The notes below the pieces were generated by a model. It saw only the letters and a list, made by a program, of their open reading frames with translations, was not told where the DNA came from and did not search any database. 60,677 nucleotides of DNA from Candidatus Mediterraneibacter guildfordensis. Its GTDB lineage: Bacteria > Bacillota > Clostridia > Lachnospirales > Lachnospiraceae. The position numbers were made by a program, and so were the translations under genes. The first letter of the stretch is position 1, and each line of letters begins with the position of its first letter. The stretch lies in the NCBI GenBank assembly GCA_019112735.1, contig DXIS01000011.1, positions 1 through 60,677 on the forward strand. Direction: 5' to 3'. This document shows positions 24,762-34,119 of this stretch, in pieces.

Positions 24762-25625
24762 TCATTCTATATTTTTTAGTATCCTTCGAATAGTTGCTTC
24801 ATCTTCTTCCAGCTCATCGGCGATTTCTTCAACGGATCTGCCTTTGGCAAGCTTCTTCTTTACCTGCTGGCTCAGATGTTTTTCTATTCCTTTTTCTATT
24901 CCTTTTTCAATCCCAAGTTCCTCCACATAATCACTCAGATTACACATTTGGTTCAACTCCTCTCCCATATCATTTTCCATCGGTATGTCAAATTCATGTT
25001 CCAACTGATGTATTTTTGCCTGAGTTTCAAGCCGTGGAGACAAAAGTATCCCAAGCATCTTTGTCAAACGATTGCCTTTCTCCGACTTTGCATTTAAACA
25101 GATCATGACAACGGAGATTTTATCATAAGCTTCTTTTGCATCCGGGATCCCCGGGATAGCATCACGTTTTTGAAAATTATAAAACGATATAGCATTCCCG
25201 ATATAATCCGGTGCATTCATACAGATCCATATACTGTACACCTTGCGGATATTATCATAATCTCTGCCGGCAAATTCGATTCCCTTCTGTGCTGAGATCA
25301 TTCGTGCCCCGTAAAATATTCCTCTTGTAATAATCGAATATCCGGGGTTGAATTCTTTCTGAGCCTCCACATTAATGATCAGCTTAATTCGTTGTTTCTG
25401 TCGGGCATAATATACGGAAAACCTGATATCATAATACAATTCTCCTTCGCCCGGCACTGAATCTCATTCCTTGATCTGACCGATATCCATATCCGCAAAT
25501 TCTTCTGCCGCATATTTCAATATCCATGCAAGAATAATTTTGTTGGCCAGGATCCGTTTACAGTATGTATCATACTGAGTTTTTCCTTTTGCCAGAGCAA
25601 TATCCCCGGCAAGTTCATTTTTCAT
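24762..25625 (-). pseudogene. Rpn-type PD-(D/E)XK nuclease/transposase, interrupted by TGA
   Basis: The N-terminal part (TQYDTYCKRILANKIILAWI) and C-terminal part (LIINVEAQKEFNPGYSIITR, KVYSIWICMNAP, then a helical tail with EEIADELEEDEATIRRIL) belong to one Rpn family protein. Members promote RecA-independent recombination and carry a PD-(D/E)XK nuclease core. They lie in the same frame but are separated by TGA at 25464-25466. The linker between them is also about 35 residues shorter than I expect for the family, so a deletion accompanies the stop. An imperfect GIEK repeat (GIEKGIEKGIEK) precedes the C-terminal helices. The start at 25625 has AGAAAGG upstream. A stand-alone C-terminal product from GTG 25457 is possible but unlikely. 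Confidence 0.75.
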
Positions 25626-25880
25626 AGGCTTTTTCCTTTCTCCATTATATCGGATGTCACTGTAAGTTACAAGCGGTTGATTTTCGCCTCTGGATTGATG
25701 AGGCAAAGAACTACCAGAATCTCTGGCGGCATAAGATGTGGCGATTAGCCTGCCTCTTAAGATAAAATGAGTCTATCATATTTTTATCAGTATTACAAGA
25801 AATCATTGTTCTGTTGCATTATGCGGAGGAAGACTCACCGCCCATAAAGGCGGAAGCCTTCCTTTCATCTGCATTTCTCC

Positions 25881-27071
25881 CTATATCAGTTTCCCGAGCC
25901 ACGACTCCCCGATCGTCCCTTCCGGCATCTTCACCCCGAAGTTATCCGCCACGGTCGCGCCGATCACCGCAAATGTATCTGCTTCGGGAAGTTCTCCTCC
26001 ATCCTTCATGGACGGTGAATATGCCAGAAACGGCACTTTCTCCCGTGTATGGTCTGTTCCCGTGTAAGTCGGGTCGTTTCCGTGATCCGCCGTGATGATC
26101 AGCAGATCCTCTTCTTGCAGGAGAGGAAGCAGTTCTCCCAGCTTCACGTCAAAGCGTTCGATCTCCGCCGCATAGCCCTGCGGATTTCTCCGGTGTCCCC
26201 AGAGAGCATCAAAATCCACCAGATTGACAAAGCACAGCCCGTGAAAATCTTTCCCGGCCAGTCCGATGGTCTGCTCCATGCCATGGACAGAGCTTTTTGA
26301 TTTATACGCTTCTGTGATCCCTTCCCCGTCGAATATGTCTTTGATCTTTCCCACAGAGATCACATCATACCCCGCATCTTTCAGCGCATTGAGCGCCGTT
26401 GGCCCGAACGGTTTCAGCGCATAGTCGTGCCGGTTGCTGGTCCGCTTAAATTCGCCTTTTTTCTTCCCCACATAGGGGCGGGCGATGACCCGGCCCACGC
26501 GCCATTCGTCTTTCATCGTGATCTCCCGGGCGATCTCGCAGCAGCGGTACAGCTCATCCAGTCCGAAAGTCTCCTCATTTCCGCAGATCTGGAGCACAGA
26601 GTCCGCCGACGTATAGACGATCATGTGTCCCGTAGCGATCTCCTCTTCGCCCAGCTCTTCCAGGATCTCCGTGCCGCTGGCACTCTTGTTTCCGATCACC
26701 TTGTGTCCGGTCCGCCGCTCCAGTTCCGCGATCAGCTCCGGCGGGAACCCGGTCTCTGTAAATGTCTTAAACGGCTTTGTGACTTCCAAACCCATCATCT
26801 CCCAGTGACCGGTCATGGTATCCTTGCCTTTGCTCTTCTCCCGGAGCTTCCCATAATGCCCGAGCGTATTTTCCACCGGCTCCACACACTTAAGAGGCGT
26901 AAGATTGGCCATTCCCATTTTCCGGAGATTGGGCATGTGCAATGTCTCCACTGACTGCGCGATATGCCCCAGTGTGTTCACTCCGGTATCCCCGAATTCC
27001 GGGGAGTCATCCATTGCGCCCACGCCCAGCGAATCCATGACGATCACAAATATCCTCCTGTATTTTTCCAT
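25881..27071 (-). CDS. deoB: Phosphopentomutase
   Basis: DeoB interconverts ribose 1-phosphate and ribose 5-phosphate (also the deoxy forms) in nucleoside salvage. It is an alkaline-phosphatase-superfamily enzyme with two metals: [19 protein letters not shown] carries the first Asp ligand and [18 protein letters not shown] the phospho-threonine region, and [20 protein letters not shown] the remaining ligands. The 396-residue length is standard. No purine or pyrimidine nucleoside phosphorylase gene is adjacent. The 174-bp upstream of the broken Rpn gene (25707-25880) holds no gene that I can see. Confidence 0.97.
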   Translation of the reverse strand: MEKYRRIFVIVMDSLGVGAMDDSPEFGDTGVNTLGHIAQSVETLHMPNLRKMGMANLTPLKCVEPVENTLGHYGKLREKSKGKDTMTGHWEMMGLEVTKPFKTFTETGFPPELIAELERRTGHKVIGNKSASGTEILEELGEEEIATGHMIVYTSADSVLQICGNEETFGLDELYRCCEIAREITMKDEWRVGRVIARPYVGKKKGEFKRTSNRHDYALKPFGPTALNALKDAGYDVISVGKIKDIFDGEGITEAYKSKSSVHGMEQTIGLAGKDFHGLCFVNLVDFDALWGHRRNPQGYAAEIERFDVKLGELLPLLQEEDLLIITADHGNDPTYTGTDHTREKVPFLAYSPSMKDGGELPEADTFAVIGATVADNFGVKMPEGTIGESWLGKLI

Positions 27072-27097
27072 CGATGCCTCACCCTCCCGTCTTCATT

Positions 27098-28054
27098 TTA
27101 CGGATTGCAGCTTCCGCACGGCTCATAGCCTTCTTCGATCAGTTCCGACCTTGTGCCTGTAAATTCTCTCTTATTCTGTTCTTTCATATCCTTCGCACCG
27201 GAGCATTCCGGAAGATGGAACTTATGTGAATTCACATTCAGGATATAGGTCTGCTCCTCTTCCGCCCAGCTTCCCTCCGGATCTTCCAGCCGGTCGGTCT
27301 CATCATATTCTGACAGGTCTTTATCACTTTCCACTGTATCGCTTTCCCAGTTGTCGCCGGTCGCATAATTGATCGTGATCTGCGGCTGGACGTTGTAGAC
27401 ATAGACATTAAAGCAGACGCCCGCGCCGTCATCTTCAACCGATTCCGCCTCCATCTGCACGCCTGAAGCGACCAGGTCATCCCCGTCAAATATGGGCGTC
27501 ACCCGGTACAGCACATGGTTATCCGTCTCATGTACATAATCCGCGACCATATTTTCAAAGGGCAGCATCCCTTCTGTATTCATATACCGCGTGCCCGTGA
27601 TCAGGTTCTTCTCATTGGCATTCTCCCCGGTGAGCTGAAACCCGATCAGATGGCACCGGTTATAGAGCCGGCCGCCGTCCACATTGTCATAATCCTTATT
27701 CTTCCAGCCGGTTGGTTTCACGGAGCTGATATTCCCGCGCTCTTCTGTAGGCATGGTCTCCTCGCCCACACAGGCTTCCGCCGTACCGCAGCGCCCAAGT
27801 TCATCAAGCTCGCTGTATTCCTCAAAGGCCTCCGTCGTCAGTTCATAATCCTCAAACTCCGGCTGGTTGTCATTGATCTCCACATAGGGGTCTCCGCTGT
27901 ATTCAGGCACTTCCGCCAGCGTAGCGGCGGACTGGACCTGTGCGCTGCTGTTCTCCTCCAGGAGCTGCTCCAGATCCGAACAGCCTGCTGTGCAGACAAC
28001 GATCGAAAGCACACCGATCATGCATAATCCTTTTATCTTTCCGGTCTTATTCAT
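27098..28054 (-). CDS. Secreted DNA/RNA non-specific endonuclease lipoprotein with Ada-like C-terminal module
   Basis: An N-terminal signal ending in VVCTAGC (lipidated Cys at about 20) marks a surface lipoprotein. After an acidic linker (about 25-100) comes a beta-beta-alpha-metal nuclease domain: RGNISSVKPTGWKN, GGRLYNRCHLIGFQLTGENA with the general-base His, and NEKNLITGTRYMN with the metal Asn. It resembles DNA-entry/extracellular nucleases (EndA, Spd type). The last 50 residues (YILNVNSHKFHLPEC, then GYEPCGSC) are a small metal-binding-like module. The start at 28054 overlaps the end of the HTH-Uma2 gene by 8 bases, so they are co-transcribed. Acidic composition fits an extracellular location. 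Confidence 0.82.
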   Translation of the reverse strand: MNKTGKIKGLCMIGVLSIVVCTAGCSDLEQLLEENSSAQVQSAATLAEVPEYSGDPYVEINDNQPEFEDYELTTEAFEEYSELDELGRCGTAEACVGEETMPTEERGNISSVKPTGWKNKDYDNVDGGRLYNRCHLIGFQLTGENANEKNLITGTRYMNTEGMLPFENMVADYVHETDNHVLYRVTPIFDGDDLVASGVQMEAESVEDDGAGVCFNVYVYNVQPQITINYATGDNWESDTVESDKDLSEYDETDRLEDPEGSWAEEEQTYILNVNSHKFHLPECSGAKDMKEQNKREFTGTRSELIEEGYEPCGSCNP

Positions 28055-28835
28055 CCTGACTCTCCCGTTCGTAAAGAAATTTAATATGGTTATAGACTTC
28101 CGCAAAATCAATCTTTGCTTCTCCATCCCAGATCCGCACCGGTACTTCTGCATCAAAGCCATAAATCACCGGATATTCATCATGTTCAAAATCATAAACG
28201 ATCACTTTCTGCTTCTGTGCATCGATCATCCAGTACTCCCGCACCCCTGCATTCTGGTATTTGTTCAGCTTAATAAATGCATCTTTCCGCCTGGTAGACC
28301 CGGACAACACCTCGATAATAAAATCCGGTGCTCCGTACACACAGCTTTCAATAAGCTTATCCCTGTCACACACGATCATCACATCCGGGATCACCAGTGT
28401 ACGCTCATCACAATCCAGCTGAACTCCGGTGGGCGCGATCAGCGGCAGACATTCTCCGCCTTTCTCCGTCACATGCTGAAGCAGCCGGCTGTATATATAG
28501 CCGCCGATCATCTGATGTATGACTTTCAGCGTATTCAGCAGATAGACCACTCCATCGATCAGCTCGACCCGGATGTTCTCCGGAAACCGATCAAGATCAT
28601 CGATCGTATATTTCCCCTGGCTTTTCGTCCCGTACGGCACGGCAGAATCACGCACCATACCGGGATCTGCACCCAGCACACGCTCCAGCGCTGCCAGTGT
28701 ATCATATCTGGGCATACGGGTAATACCGCCCAGCACTTTCTGCACGGTTCCAACCGGAACGCCGGAGAGCTCTGCGATCTTTGCATAAGAATAGCCGAGT
28801 TCCCGTTTCCGTTCCTGCATCTCCTGAATCGTCAT
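28047..28835 (-). CDS. HTH-Uma2 fusion protein
   Basis: Residues 1-65 are a Cro/CI-type helix-turn-helix (YSYAKIAELSGVPVGTVQKV, then ITRMPRYDTLAALERVLG). Residues about 85-255 are a Uma2/DUF820 domain of the PD-(D/E)XK nuclease superfamily: RVELIDGVVYLL, VIPDVMIVCD with the active Asp, GAPDFIIEVLSGSTRRKDAF with the Glu-x-Leu core and Lys, and KLNKYQNAGVREYWMID. The start at 28835 follows AGGAG; a frame to 28877 is open without support. The promoter just upstream contains three 11-bp tandem repeats that its own HTH may bind. Uma2 genes are numerous in some bacteria but their role is unknown. Confidence 0.85.
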   Translation of the reverse strand: MTIQEMQERKRELGYSYAKIAELSGVPVGTVQKVLGGITRMPRYDTLAALERVLGADPGMVRDSAVPYGTKSQGKYTIDDLDRFPENIRVELIDGVVYLLNTLKVIHQMIGGYIYSRLLQHVTEKGGECLPLIAPTGVQLDCDERTLVIPDVMIVCDRDKLIESCVYGAPDFIIEVLSGSTRRKDAFIKLNKYQNAGVREYWMIDAQKQKVIVYDFEHDEYPVIYGFDAEVPVRIWDGEAKIDFAEVYNHIKFLYERESQDE

Positions 28836-28855
28836 ATCTGTATATCTCCTCGTAT

Positions 28856-28895
28856 GATTTATCCATATTGTATCCATATTTTATCCATTTGTCAA
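28856..28895 (-). promoter_or_regulatory. Promoter of the HTH-Uma2 gene with three 11-bp tandem repeats
   Basis: On the plus strand the units are GATTTATCCAT (28856-28866), ATTGTATCCAT (28867-28877) and ATTTTATCCAT (28878-28888). On the minus strand the same bases hold TTGACA (28895-28890), a 17-bp spacer and TACAAT (28872-28867). The repeats thus fill the spacer, cover the -10 box and extend past it, one helical turn apart. Confidence 0.75.
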
Positions 28896-28903
28896 TACAG
28901 AAA

Positions 28904-28928
28904 GCTACCGCACCAGTGATGCGGCAGC
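28904..28928 (-). terminator. Terminator at the end of the sugar ABC operon
   Basis: On the minus strand GCTGCCGCA (28928-28920) pairs with TGCGGTAGC (28912-28904), one G-T pair, followed by TTTCTG. It lies 45 bp after the permease stop. Confidence 0.7.
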
Positions 28929-28972
28929 TCTCCGACATTTATCTACTCTATTATTTTACTGTGTGATGATCA

Positions 28973-30133
28973 TTATCTTGCGTTCTTCTTGGACTCTACA
29001 TCGAAGATTACCGCTGCAAGAACAACCAGGCCTTTTACGACCTTCTGCCAGTTCATATCAATACCCATGATCGACATACCAAGGTTGATAACGCCCATCA
29101 GCGTCGCACCGATGATCACGCCCGGGATCGTACCGCTTCCGCCGTATGCAGATGCACCGCCGATGAAACAGGATCCGATCGCATCCATCTCGTAACTCTC
29201 ACCTGCGTTCGGGCTTGCCGAATTCAGACGCGCGATCGTAACCATAGCCGCTACTGCTGCCAGAAGCCCCATATTAACATAGGCGAAGAAGTACACTTTA
29301 TTTGTATTGATACCTGAAAGCTGTGCTGCCTTTTCATTTCCGCCTACTGCATACAGATGACGTCCGATCGTCGTTCTGGATGTAATATAGCCGTATACAA
29401 GGATGATCACTGCGATCCAGAGCAGCATGTTCGGAAGTCCTTTATACTGTGCAAGCCTCCACATAAATGCAATGATCACGATGCTGATCACTGCACAGCG
29501 GATAATATCACTGCTTGCTTTGCCCACGGCATAACCTTTCTTGATCCTTGACATTCTGCCTTTGAATGTGATAAGGACAAAAAGCGCAGCCGCGATCACG
29601 CCAACCAGCACACAGGTGATGTTGAGTCCCTGTCCGCCGAAGAAATCTATGATATAGCTGTTGAACAGGTTCAGATAGCCCTCCGGCATCGGAGCCAGCG
29701 TAAAACCGTCCAGCACGATATTGGAAAGACCTCTGAAGATCAGCATGCCTGCGAGTGTTACAACGAAAGGTGGGATCCGCCGGTAGGCGATCCAGAACCC
29801 CTGCCATACGCCGATCAGCAGTCCGACTGCAAGCATGATGAGGATGCTCAGGTACGGGTTGACGCCCATATTGACCATAAATGTGGCGCCGACAGCGCCC
29901 ACGAAGCAGACAACGGAGCCCACGCTCAGATCGATGTTTCCGCCGGTCAGGATACAGAGCAGCATACCGGTTGCAAGGATAAATACGTACGCGTTCTGAG
30001 AGATCAGGTTGTTAACATTCTGAGGCAGCAGCATCCGCCCGTCCGTCTGCCATGTGAAAAACAATACGACAACGATCAGAACAATGACCATTGTATACTT
30101 CTTTAAAAAATCTGAAACTTTCGCTTTTTCCAT
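28973..30133 (-). CDS. mmsB: Sugar ABC transporter permease (MmsB/XylH type)
   Basis: The 386-residue integral membrane protein has about ten helices and the signature of carbohydrate uptake class 2 permeases: ILTGGNIDLSVGSVVCFVGA early, PPFVVTLAGMLIFRGLSNIV, RHLYAVGGNEKAAQLSGINT and GSCFIGGASAYGGSGTIPG. It follows the ATPase gene by 5 bp. Its closest named relatives, judging by length and motif order, are the multiple-monosaccharide (ChvE-GguAB/MmsAB) and xylose (XylH) permeases. It would form the channel for the lipoprotein at 31758. Confidence 0.93.
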   Translation of the reverse strand: MEKAKVSDFLKKYTMVIVLIVVVLFFTWQTDGRMLLPQNVNNLISQNAYVFILATGMLLCILTGGNIDLSVGSVVCFVGAVGATFMVNMGVNPYLSILIMLAVGLLIGVWQGFWIAYRRIPPFVVTLAGMLIFRGLSNIVLDGFTLAPMPEGYLNLFNSYIIDFFGGQGLNITCVLVGVIAAALFVLITFKGRMSRIKKGYAVGKASSDIIRCAVISIVIIAFMWRLAQYKGLPNMLLWIAVIILVYGYITSRTTIGRHLYAVGGNEKAAQLSGINTNKVYFFAYVNMGLLAAVAAMVTIARLNSASPNAGESYEMDAIGSCFIGGASAYGGSGTIPGVIIGATLMGVINLGMSIMGIDMNWQKVVKGLVVLAAVIFDVESKKNAR

Positions 30134-30138
30134 AGCTT

Positions 30139-31677
30139 CTATTCTCCTTTGCTTGATTTCAGGATACGGGCCATGATGCCTTCCTGCGTTGCTTCCGCCG
30201 CATCCAGTTCTCCTGCGATCCTGCCCTCGTTCATTATGTAAATACGGTCTGACATGCCGAGGACCTCAGGAAGTTCCGAAGATATCATGATCACGGATTT
30301 TCCCTGTGCAACAAGATCATTAATGATACAGTAGATCTCATATTTCGCGCCGACATCGATTCCCCGGGTCGGTTCGTCCAGGATCAGCACATCCGGCTCA
30401 GTAAACATCCATTTGGCCAGAAGTACTTTCTGCTGGTTTCCGCCGCTTAAGTTGCCCACATTCTGCTCGATCGTCGGGCACTTCGTCCGCAGTTTCTTAC
30501 GATAGTCTTCTGAAACAGCGATTTCCTTATCACTGTCGATCACTCCGTGATGACTGACGCCTTCCAGATTGGCCAGCGTTGTATTAACGCGGATCGGATT
30601 GCTCAGGATCAGCCCGTTTCCTTTTCTGTCCTCTGTCACATAGGCAAGCTTGTGCCGGATGGCATCCTTAACGGAATGAAGATGTACTTCTTTTCCGTTG
30701 ATGAACAGCTGGCCGGATATGTTTTTCCCGTAGCTTTTTCCGAAAATACTCATGGCAAGCTCCGTACGTCCCGCTCCCATCAGACCGGATATCCCGAGCA
30801 CTTCGCCCTTGCGCACATTCAGGGACACATCATTTACGACCTTTCGTTCAGAATACAGCGGGTGATGCACGGTCCAGTTTTTCACCTCCAGCGCGATCTC
30901 CCCGATATTTTTATTCGTTCTCTTCGGGAACCGGTCTGTCAGTTCACGTCCGACCATGCCCTTGATGATCCGGTCTTCCGTAAATGTATCGGTCCGTTTG
31001 TCCAGCGTCTCGATCGTGGAGCCGTCCCGGATCACAGTGATCTTGTCCGCCACATATGCGATCTCATTGAGCTTATGAGAAATAATGATCGATGTCATGC
31101 CCTGCTTCTTGAACTCAAGGAGCAGATCAAGAAGCGCCCTGGAATCTTCTTCATTCAACGAAGAAGTCGGTTCATCAAGGATCAGGAGCTTCGCATTTTT
31201 AGCCAGCGCTTTGGCGATCTCTACCAGCTGCTGTTTACCTGTTCCAATATCCTTGATCAGTGTATGAGAAGATTCTTTCAGTCCGACCTTTGCCAGATAT
31301 TTATCCGCTTCTCCGTATGTCCGGCTCCAGTCCACAGCGTACTTTTTGCCCTGCTCATTTCCCAGGTACATATTTTCACCGATCGTCATCTCCGGAACAA
31401 GCGCCAGCTCCTGATGAATGATAACGATTCCTTTTTCTTCACTGTCTTTGATCTTGCCGAACTTGCATACCTCGCCATTATATACGATATCTCCCTCATA
31501 GCTGCCGTATGGATAGATTCCGCTGAGCACATTCATAAGGGTGGATTTTCCTGCGCCGTTTTCACCGACCAGCGCATGGATCTCTCCTTTTTCTACTTTG
31601 AGGTTTACATTGTCAAGTGCTTTTACACCTGGGAAAGTTTTGGTGATCTGTTTCATCTCCAACAGGATCTCTGCCAA
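30139..31677 (-). CDS. mmsA: Sugar ABC transporter ATP-binding protein, two ABC modules
   Basis: The 512-residue protein carries two fused ATPase modules, as in CUT2 importers. Module 1 has [16 protein letters not shown] (Walker A) and [15 protein letters not shown] (Walker B), with [15 protein letters not shown] as signature. Module 2 has [32 protein letters not shown] and [15 protein letters not shown]. In module 2 the Walker A Lys is replaced by Arg, a normal degeneration in this family. It powers the permease encoded next. An intercistronic hairpin separates it from the binding-protein gene upstream. Confidence 0.95.
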   Translation of the reverse strand: MAEILLEMKQITKTFPGVKALDNVNLKVEKGEIHALVGENGAGKSTLMNVLSGIYPYGSYEGDIVYNGEVCKFGKIKDSEEKGIVIIHQELALVPEMTIGENMYLGNEQGKKYAVDWSRTYGEADKYLAKVGLKESSHTLIKDIGTGKQQLVEIAKALAKNAKLLILDEPTSSLNEEDSRALLDLLLEFKKQGMTSIIISHKLNEIAYVADKITVIRDGSTIETLDKRTDTFTEDRIIKGMVGRELTDRFPKRTNKNIGEIALEVKNWTVHHPLYSERKVVNDVSLNVRKGEVLGISGLMGAGRTELAMSIFGKSYGKNISGQLFINGKEVHLHSVKDAIRHKLAYVTEDRKGNGLILSNPIRVNTTLANLEGVSHHGVIDSDKEIAVSEDYRKKLRTKCPTIEQNVGNLSGGNQQKVLLAKWMFTEPDVLILDEPTRGIDVGAKYEIYCIINDLVAQGKSVIMISSELPEVLGMSDRIYIMNEGRIAGELDAAEATQEGIMARILKSSKGE

Positions 31678-31704
31678 TTTTATCCCTCCCTTTCCTTCAT
31701 AAAA

Positions 31705-31728
31705 CAGGCGGGTTTTTCATCCCGCCTG
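31705..31728 (-). terminator. Intercistronic hairpin between binding protein and ATPase
   Basis: CAGGCGGG (31705-31712) and CCCGCCTG (31721-31728) form a perfect 8-bp stem followed on the minus strand by TTTTATG. Partial termination or 3'-end protection here would give more binding protein than ATPase and permease, a common feature of sugar importers. Confidence 0.75.
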
Positions 31729-31757
31729 CATATCTGTACAAGTTACATTGCTGAATA

Positions 31758-32867
31758 TTACTGGATATCCGCTGCATCGTAGTATCCGGAGTCAACCAGC
31801 ATCTCTTCATAGTTGTCGATCGTGACAACTGTAGGCTCACAGAGGTATGTCGGGATAACGCCTGTGCCGTTGTCATAAGACTCGGTGTCATTTACCTCAG
31901 CTTCCCCGCCGCTCATGATGGCATCCACCATCTTTACGGTCTGCTCTGCAAGGAGACGTGTATCTTTGAATACAGACATTGCCTGTTTTCCGGCTACAAT
32001 ATTTTTTACGTTCGGCATATCGCAGTCCTGACCTGTGATGATCGGCCATTCGCCTGTGTAGTTTGCCTCCAGGGAGTTCTCAACGCCAAGCGCCGTGGAG
32101 TCATTGGAGCACAGAACCGCGTCGAGCTGTTTGTCCGCATAGTTGGAACTCAGGATCGCATCCATTCTGGACTGGGCTTTTTCTGATGACCAGTCTGCTG
32201 TCGCGCACTGCTCTTTTGTCGTCTGTCCGGACTGGACAACCAGTTTCCCGGAATCAATATACGGCTGAAGGACGTCCATTGCCCCGCCGAAGAAGAAGTT
32301 CACGTTATTGTCGCCCGGGTCACCTGTGAATATCTCGATGTTGTACGGCCCGTCCGTGTTCTCAAGATCCAGCGCCTCTACCAGATACTCGCCCTGCTTC
32401 TGGCCTACCAGATAGTTGTCAAATGTTGCGTAGTACTCGACTGCAGATGTATTCATGATCAGACGGTCATAAGAGATGACCGGGATCCCCTGCTCCTCTG
32501 CTGTCGCAAGCGGTGTTCCAAGTGATTCGCCATCAATGGAAGCAATAACGAGCAGATCACATCCTCCGGAGATCATATTTTCGATCTGGGATACCTGCGT
32601 ATTGATGTCATTGCTGGCATACTGAAGATCAACCTCATATCCTGCCGCTTCGAGCTCGGCTTTCATGTTCTCGCCGTCCTGATTCCATCTCTGCAGATCC
32701 TTGGTCGGCATTGCTACGCCGATCTTGCCTGTTCCGGCCTCTGTTGTCTTGTCTTCCGTCTCTCCTGATGTAGCGCCGCCGCTTCCCTCGCTGGTACATG
32801 CCGCAAGTGAAAGTGCCATCGCTGAGATCAGGCCAAGCGCCAGGAGCCTCTTACTTCTGTTTTTCAT
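31758..32867 (-). CDS. Sugar-binding lipoprotein of the ABC importer (ChvE/XylF type)
   Basis: The signal sequence (MKNRSKRLLALGLISAMALS) ends in a lipobox LAAC, so the 369-residue protein is membrane-anchored. The type I periplasmic-binding fold follows: KIGVAMPTKDLQRWNQDGEN, DLLVIASIDGESLG, GIPVISYDRLIMN, DAVLCSNDSTALGVE and PIITGQDCDMPNVKNI. The SYDRLI and GQDCD segments are typical of xylose and multiple-monosaccharide binders, so pentoses and/or galactose-like sugars are expected ligands. The start at 32867 follows GGAGGA. A terminator upstream (32974-33009) separates it from the regulatory genes, so it has its own promoter. Confidence 0.93.
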   Translation of the reverse strand: MKNRSKRLLALGLISAMALSLAACTSEGSGGATSGETEDKTTEAGTGKIGVAMPTKDLQRWNQDGENMKAELEAAGYEVDLQYASNDINTQVSQIENMISGGCDLLVIASIDGESLGTPLATAEEQGIPVISYDRLIMNTSAVEYYATFDNYLVGQKQGEYLVEALDLENTDGPYNIEIFTGDPGDNNVNFFFGGAMDVLQPYIDSGKLVVQSGQTTKEQCATADWSSEKAQSRMDAILSSNYADKQLDAVLCSNDSTALGVENSLEANYTGEWPIITGQDCDMPNVKNIVAGKQAMSVFKDTRLLAEQTVKMVDAIMSGGEAEVNDTESYDNGTGVIPTYLCEPTVVTIDNYEEMLVDSGYYDAADIQ

Positions 32868-32973
32868 AATTGTTCCTCCATTCCATAGATTTTTTGATGG
32901 TTTTACTATATCAGAGGTCCGACTGGACATGTTTGCAAAGGTCTGCACATATTTATGAAGATTGCGGCATTAA

Positions 32974-33009
32974 AAAAAGGACTAGCACTTTTTTGCGCCT
33001 GTCCTTTTT
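32974..33009 (-). terminator. Terminator between the sensory operon and the transport operon
   Basis: AAAAAGGAC (32974-32982) pairs with GTCCTTTTT (33001-33009); on the minus strand the stem is followed by a run of Ts. It ends the operon 38228-33049 and leaves 107 bp for the promoter of the transport genes. Confidence 0.78.
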
Positions 33010-33048
33010 AAAAATGTCCTGTATTATCCGGATCATATTGCATTTAGC

Positions 33049-34119
33049 TCAGTTACCGACGTTCAGATAGACCTCTTCTCTGGAATGAAAGCCGGAGTCC
33101 ACGATCACGCTGTCCATGTTCTCTGCGGTAACAGCCACCGGTTCCAGACCGACATAGGGAACGGCATGTCCGTCTTCCGTCTCCTTCACATCAGGTTCCG
33201 GGCTGTCCGCCCCCGAAAGCACGCCGTCACGGGCCAGATTTACCGTATATTCAGCTGCCGTGCGGGCCAGATCATTGATCGGTTTATAGACAGTCATAGA
33301 CTGCGTTCCCTCCACGATCCGCTGGCAGGCCTCCAGATCCGCATCCTGTCCCACGACCACGACGTCTCCTGCCAGCTGCCGCTCGCTTAAAGACCGGATC
33401 GCATATCCCGCAAGGCCGTCATTTCCGCACATGATCGCGTCGATCCTCCCGTCTGTTCCGGCAAAGGCATCCGCCACGACTTTCACACTGTTCTCCGCTG
33501 CCCAGGACTCTACATAGCCTTTATAAATAACGTCCCAGGGGCCGTCCTGCAAACTGGTTTCAAATCCGTTCACAACATCCGCACTGTTGGAATCCATCTC
33601 CGGTCCGCAGATCATCACCACATTTCCGCCGTCCGGAAGACTGGCCTGTATATTCTGTGCCATCAACATCCCGACAGCCTCGCTGTCCACAGTGACATAG
33701 AGATCTGTCTGAACGTCCTGGATCAGACGGTCATATGAAATCACCGGGATACCTTTTTCCCTTGCGTCCTCCACCTCGTCTGTCAGCAAATAGCAGTCTG
33801 TAGCCACAACAACGATGGCATCCATGTTTTCATCCGCAAATTTCCGGATCTGTTCTTTCTGCGTCTGAACATCTCCGTTCGCTGTCTGCACATCCACTTC
33901 AGCGCCCATTTTCTGGGCGGTATCTACAAACACATCCCTGTCCCTGATCCAGCGTTCCAGGACAAAGGTATCAAATGTTATGCCGATACGGATCTTTGAC
34001 GCATCCTGTCCGGACTGTTCGGACGCCTCTGTACCATCCTGTTTTCTTTCTGCACAGGCTGTAAGAAGCAGCGACGCAAGCAGCGCTGAAGTTATACTGA
34101 TCCTCATTCTTCTCATCAT
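33049..34119 (-). CDS. Second sugar-binding lipoprotein, in the sensory operon
   Basis: The 356-residue protein has a signal and lipobox (LLLTACAERK) and a type I binding fold: IRIGITFDTFVLERWIRDRD, DAIVVVATDCYLLTDEVED, GIPVISYDRLIQDVQTDLYV, DAIMCGNDGLAGYAI and VVVGQDADLEACQRIVEG. It is thus a paralogue of the importer's binding protein (same SYDRLI motif) but is encoded with the kinase and regulator. Its start (ATG 34119) overlaps the regulator's stop, with AGGAGG upstream. It may deliver sugar to the importer under low-sugar conditions or act in sensing. Confidence 0.88.
   Translation of the reverse strand: MMRRMRISITSALLASLLLTACAERKQDGTEASEQSGQDASKIRIGITFDTFVLERWIRDRDVFVDTAQKMGAEVDVQTANGDVQTQKEQIRKFADENMDAIVVVATDCYLLTDEVEDAREKGIPVISYDRLIQDVQTDLYVTVDSEAVGMLMAQNIQASLPDGGNVVMICGPEMDSNSADVVNGFETSLQDGPWDVIYKGYVESWAAENSVKVVADAFAGTDGRIDAIMCGNDGLAGYAIRSLSERQLAGDVVVVGQDADLEACQRIVEGTQSMTVYKPINDLARTAAEYTVNLARDGVLSGADSPEPDVKETEDGHAVPYVGLEPVAVTAENMDSVIVDSGFHSREEVYLNVGN

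Noticed and set aside
25464..25466. TGA read as selenocysteine in the Rpn-type gene
   Set aside because: The family has no Cys or Sec at this place, and the flanking linker is also shortened, so simple decay is more likely.
27072..28972. Uma2 and nuclease genes as a toxin-antitoxin or defence island
   Set aside because: No immunity gene or defence partners are near, and the nuclease carries a lipoprotein signal, so it acts outside the cell; kept only as a co-transcription observation.
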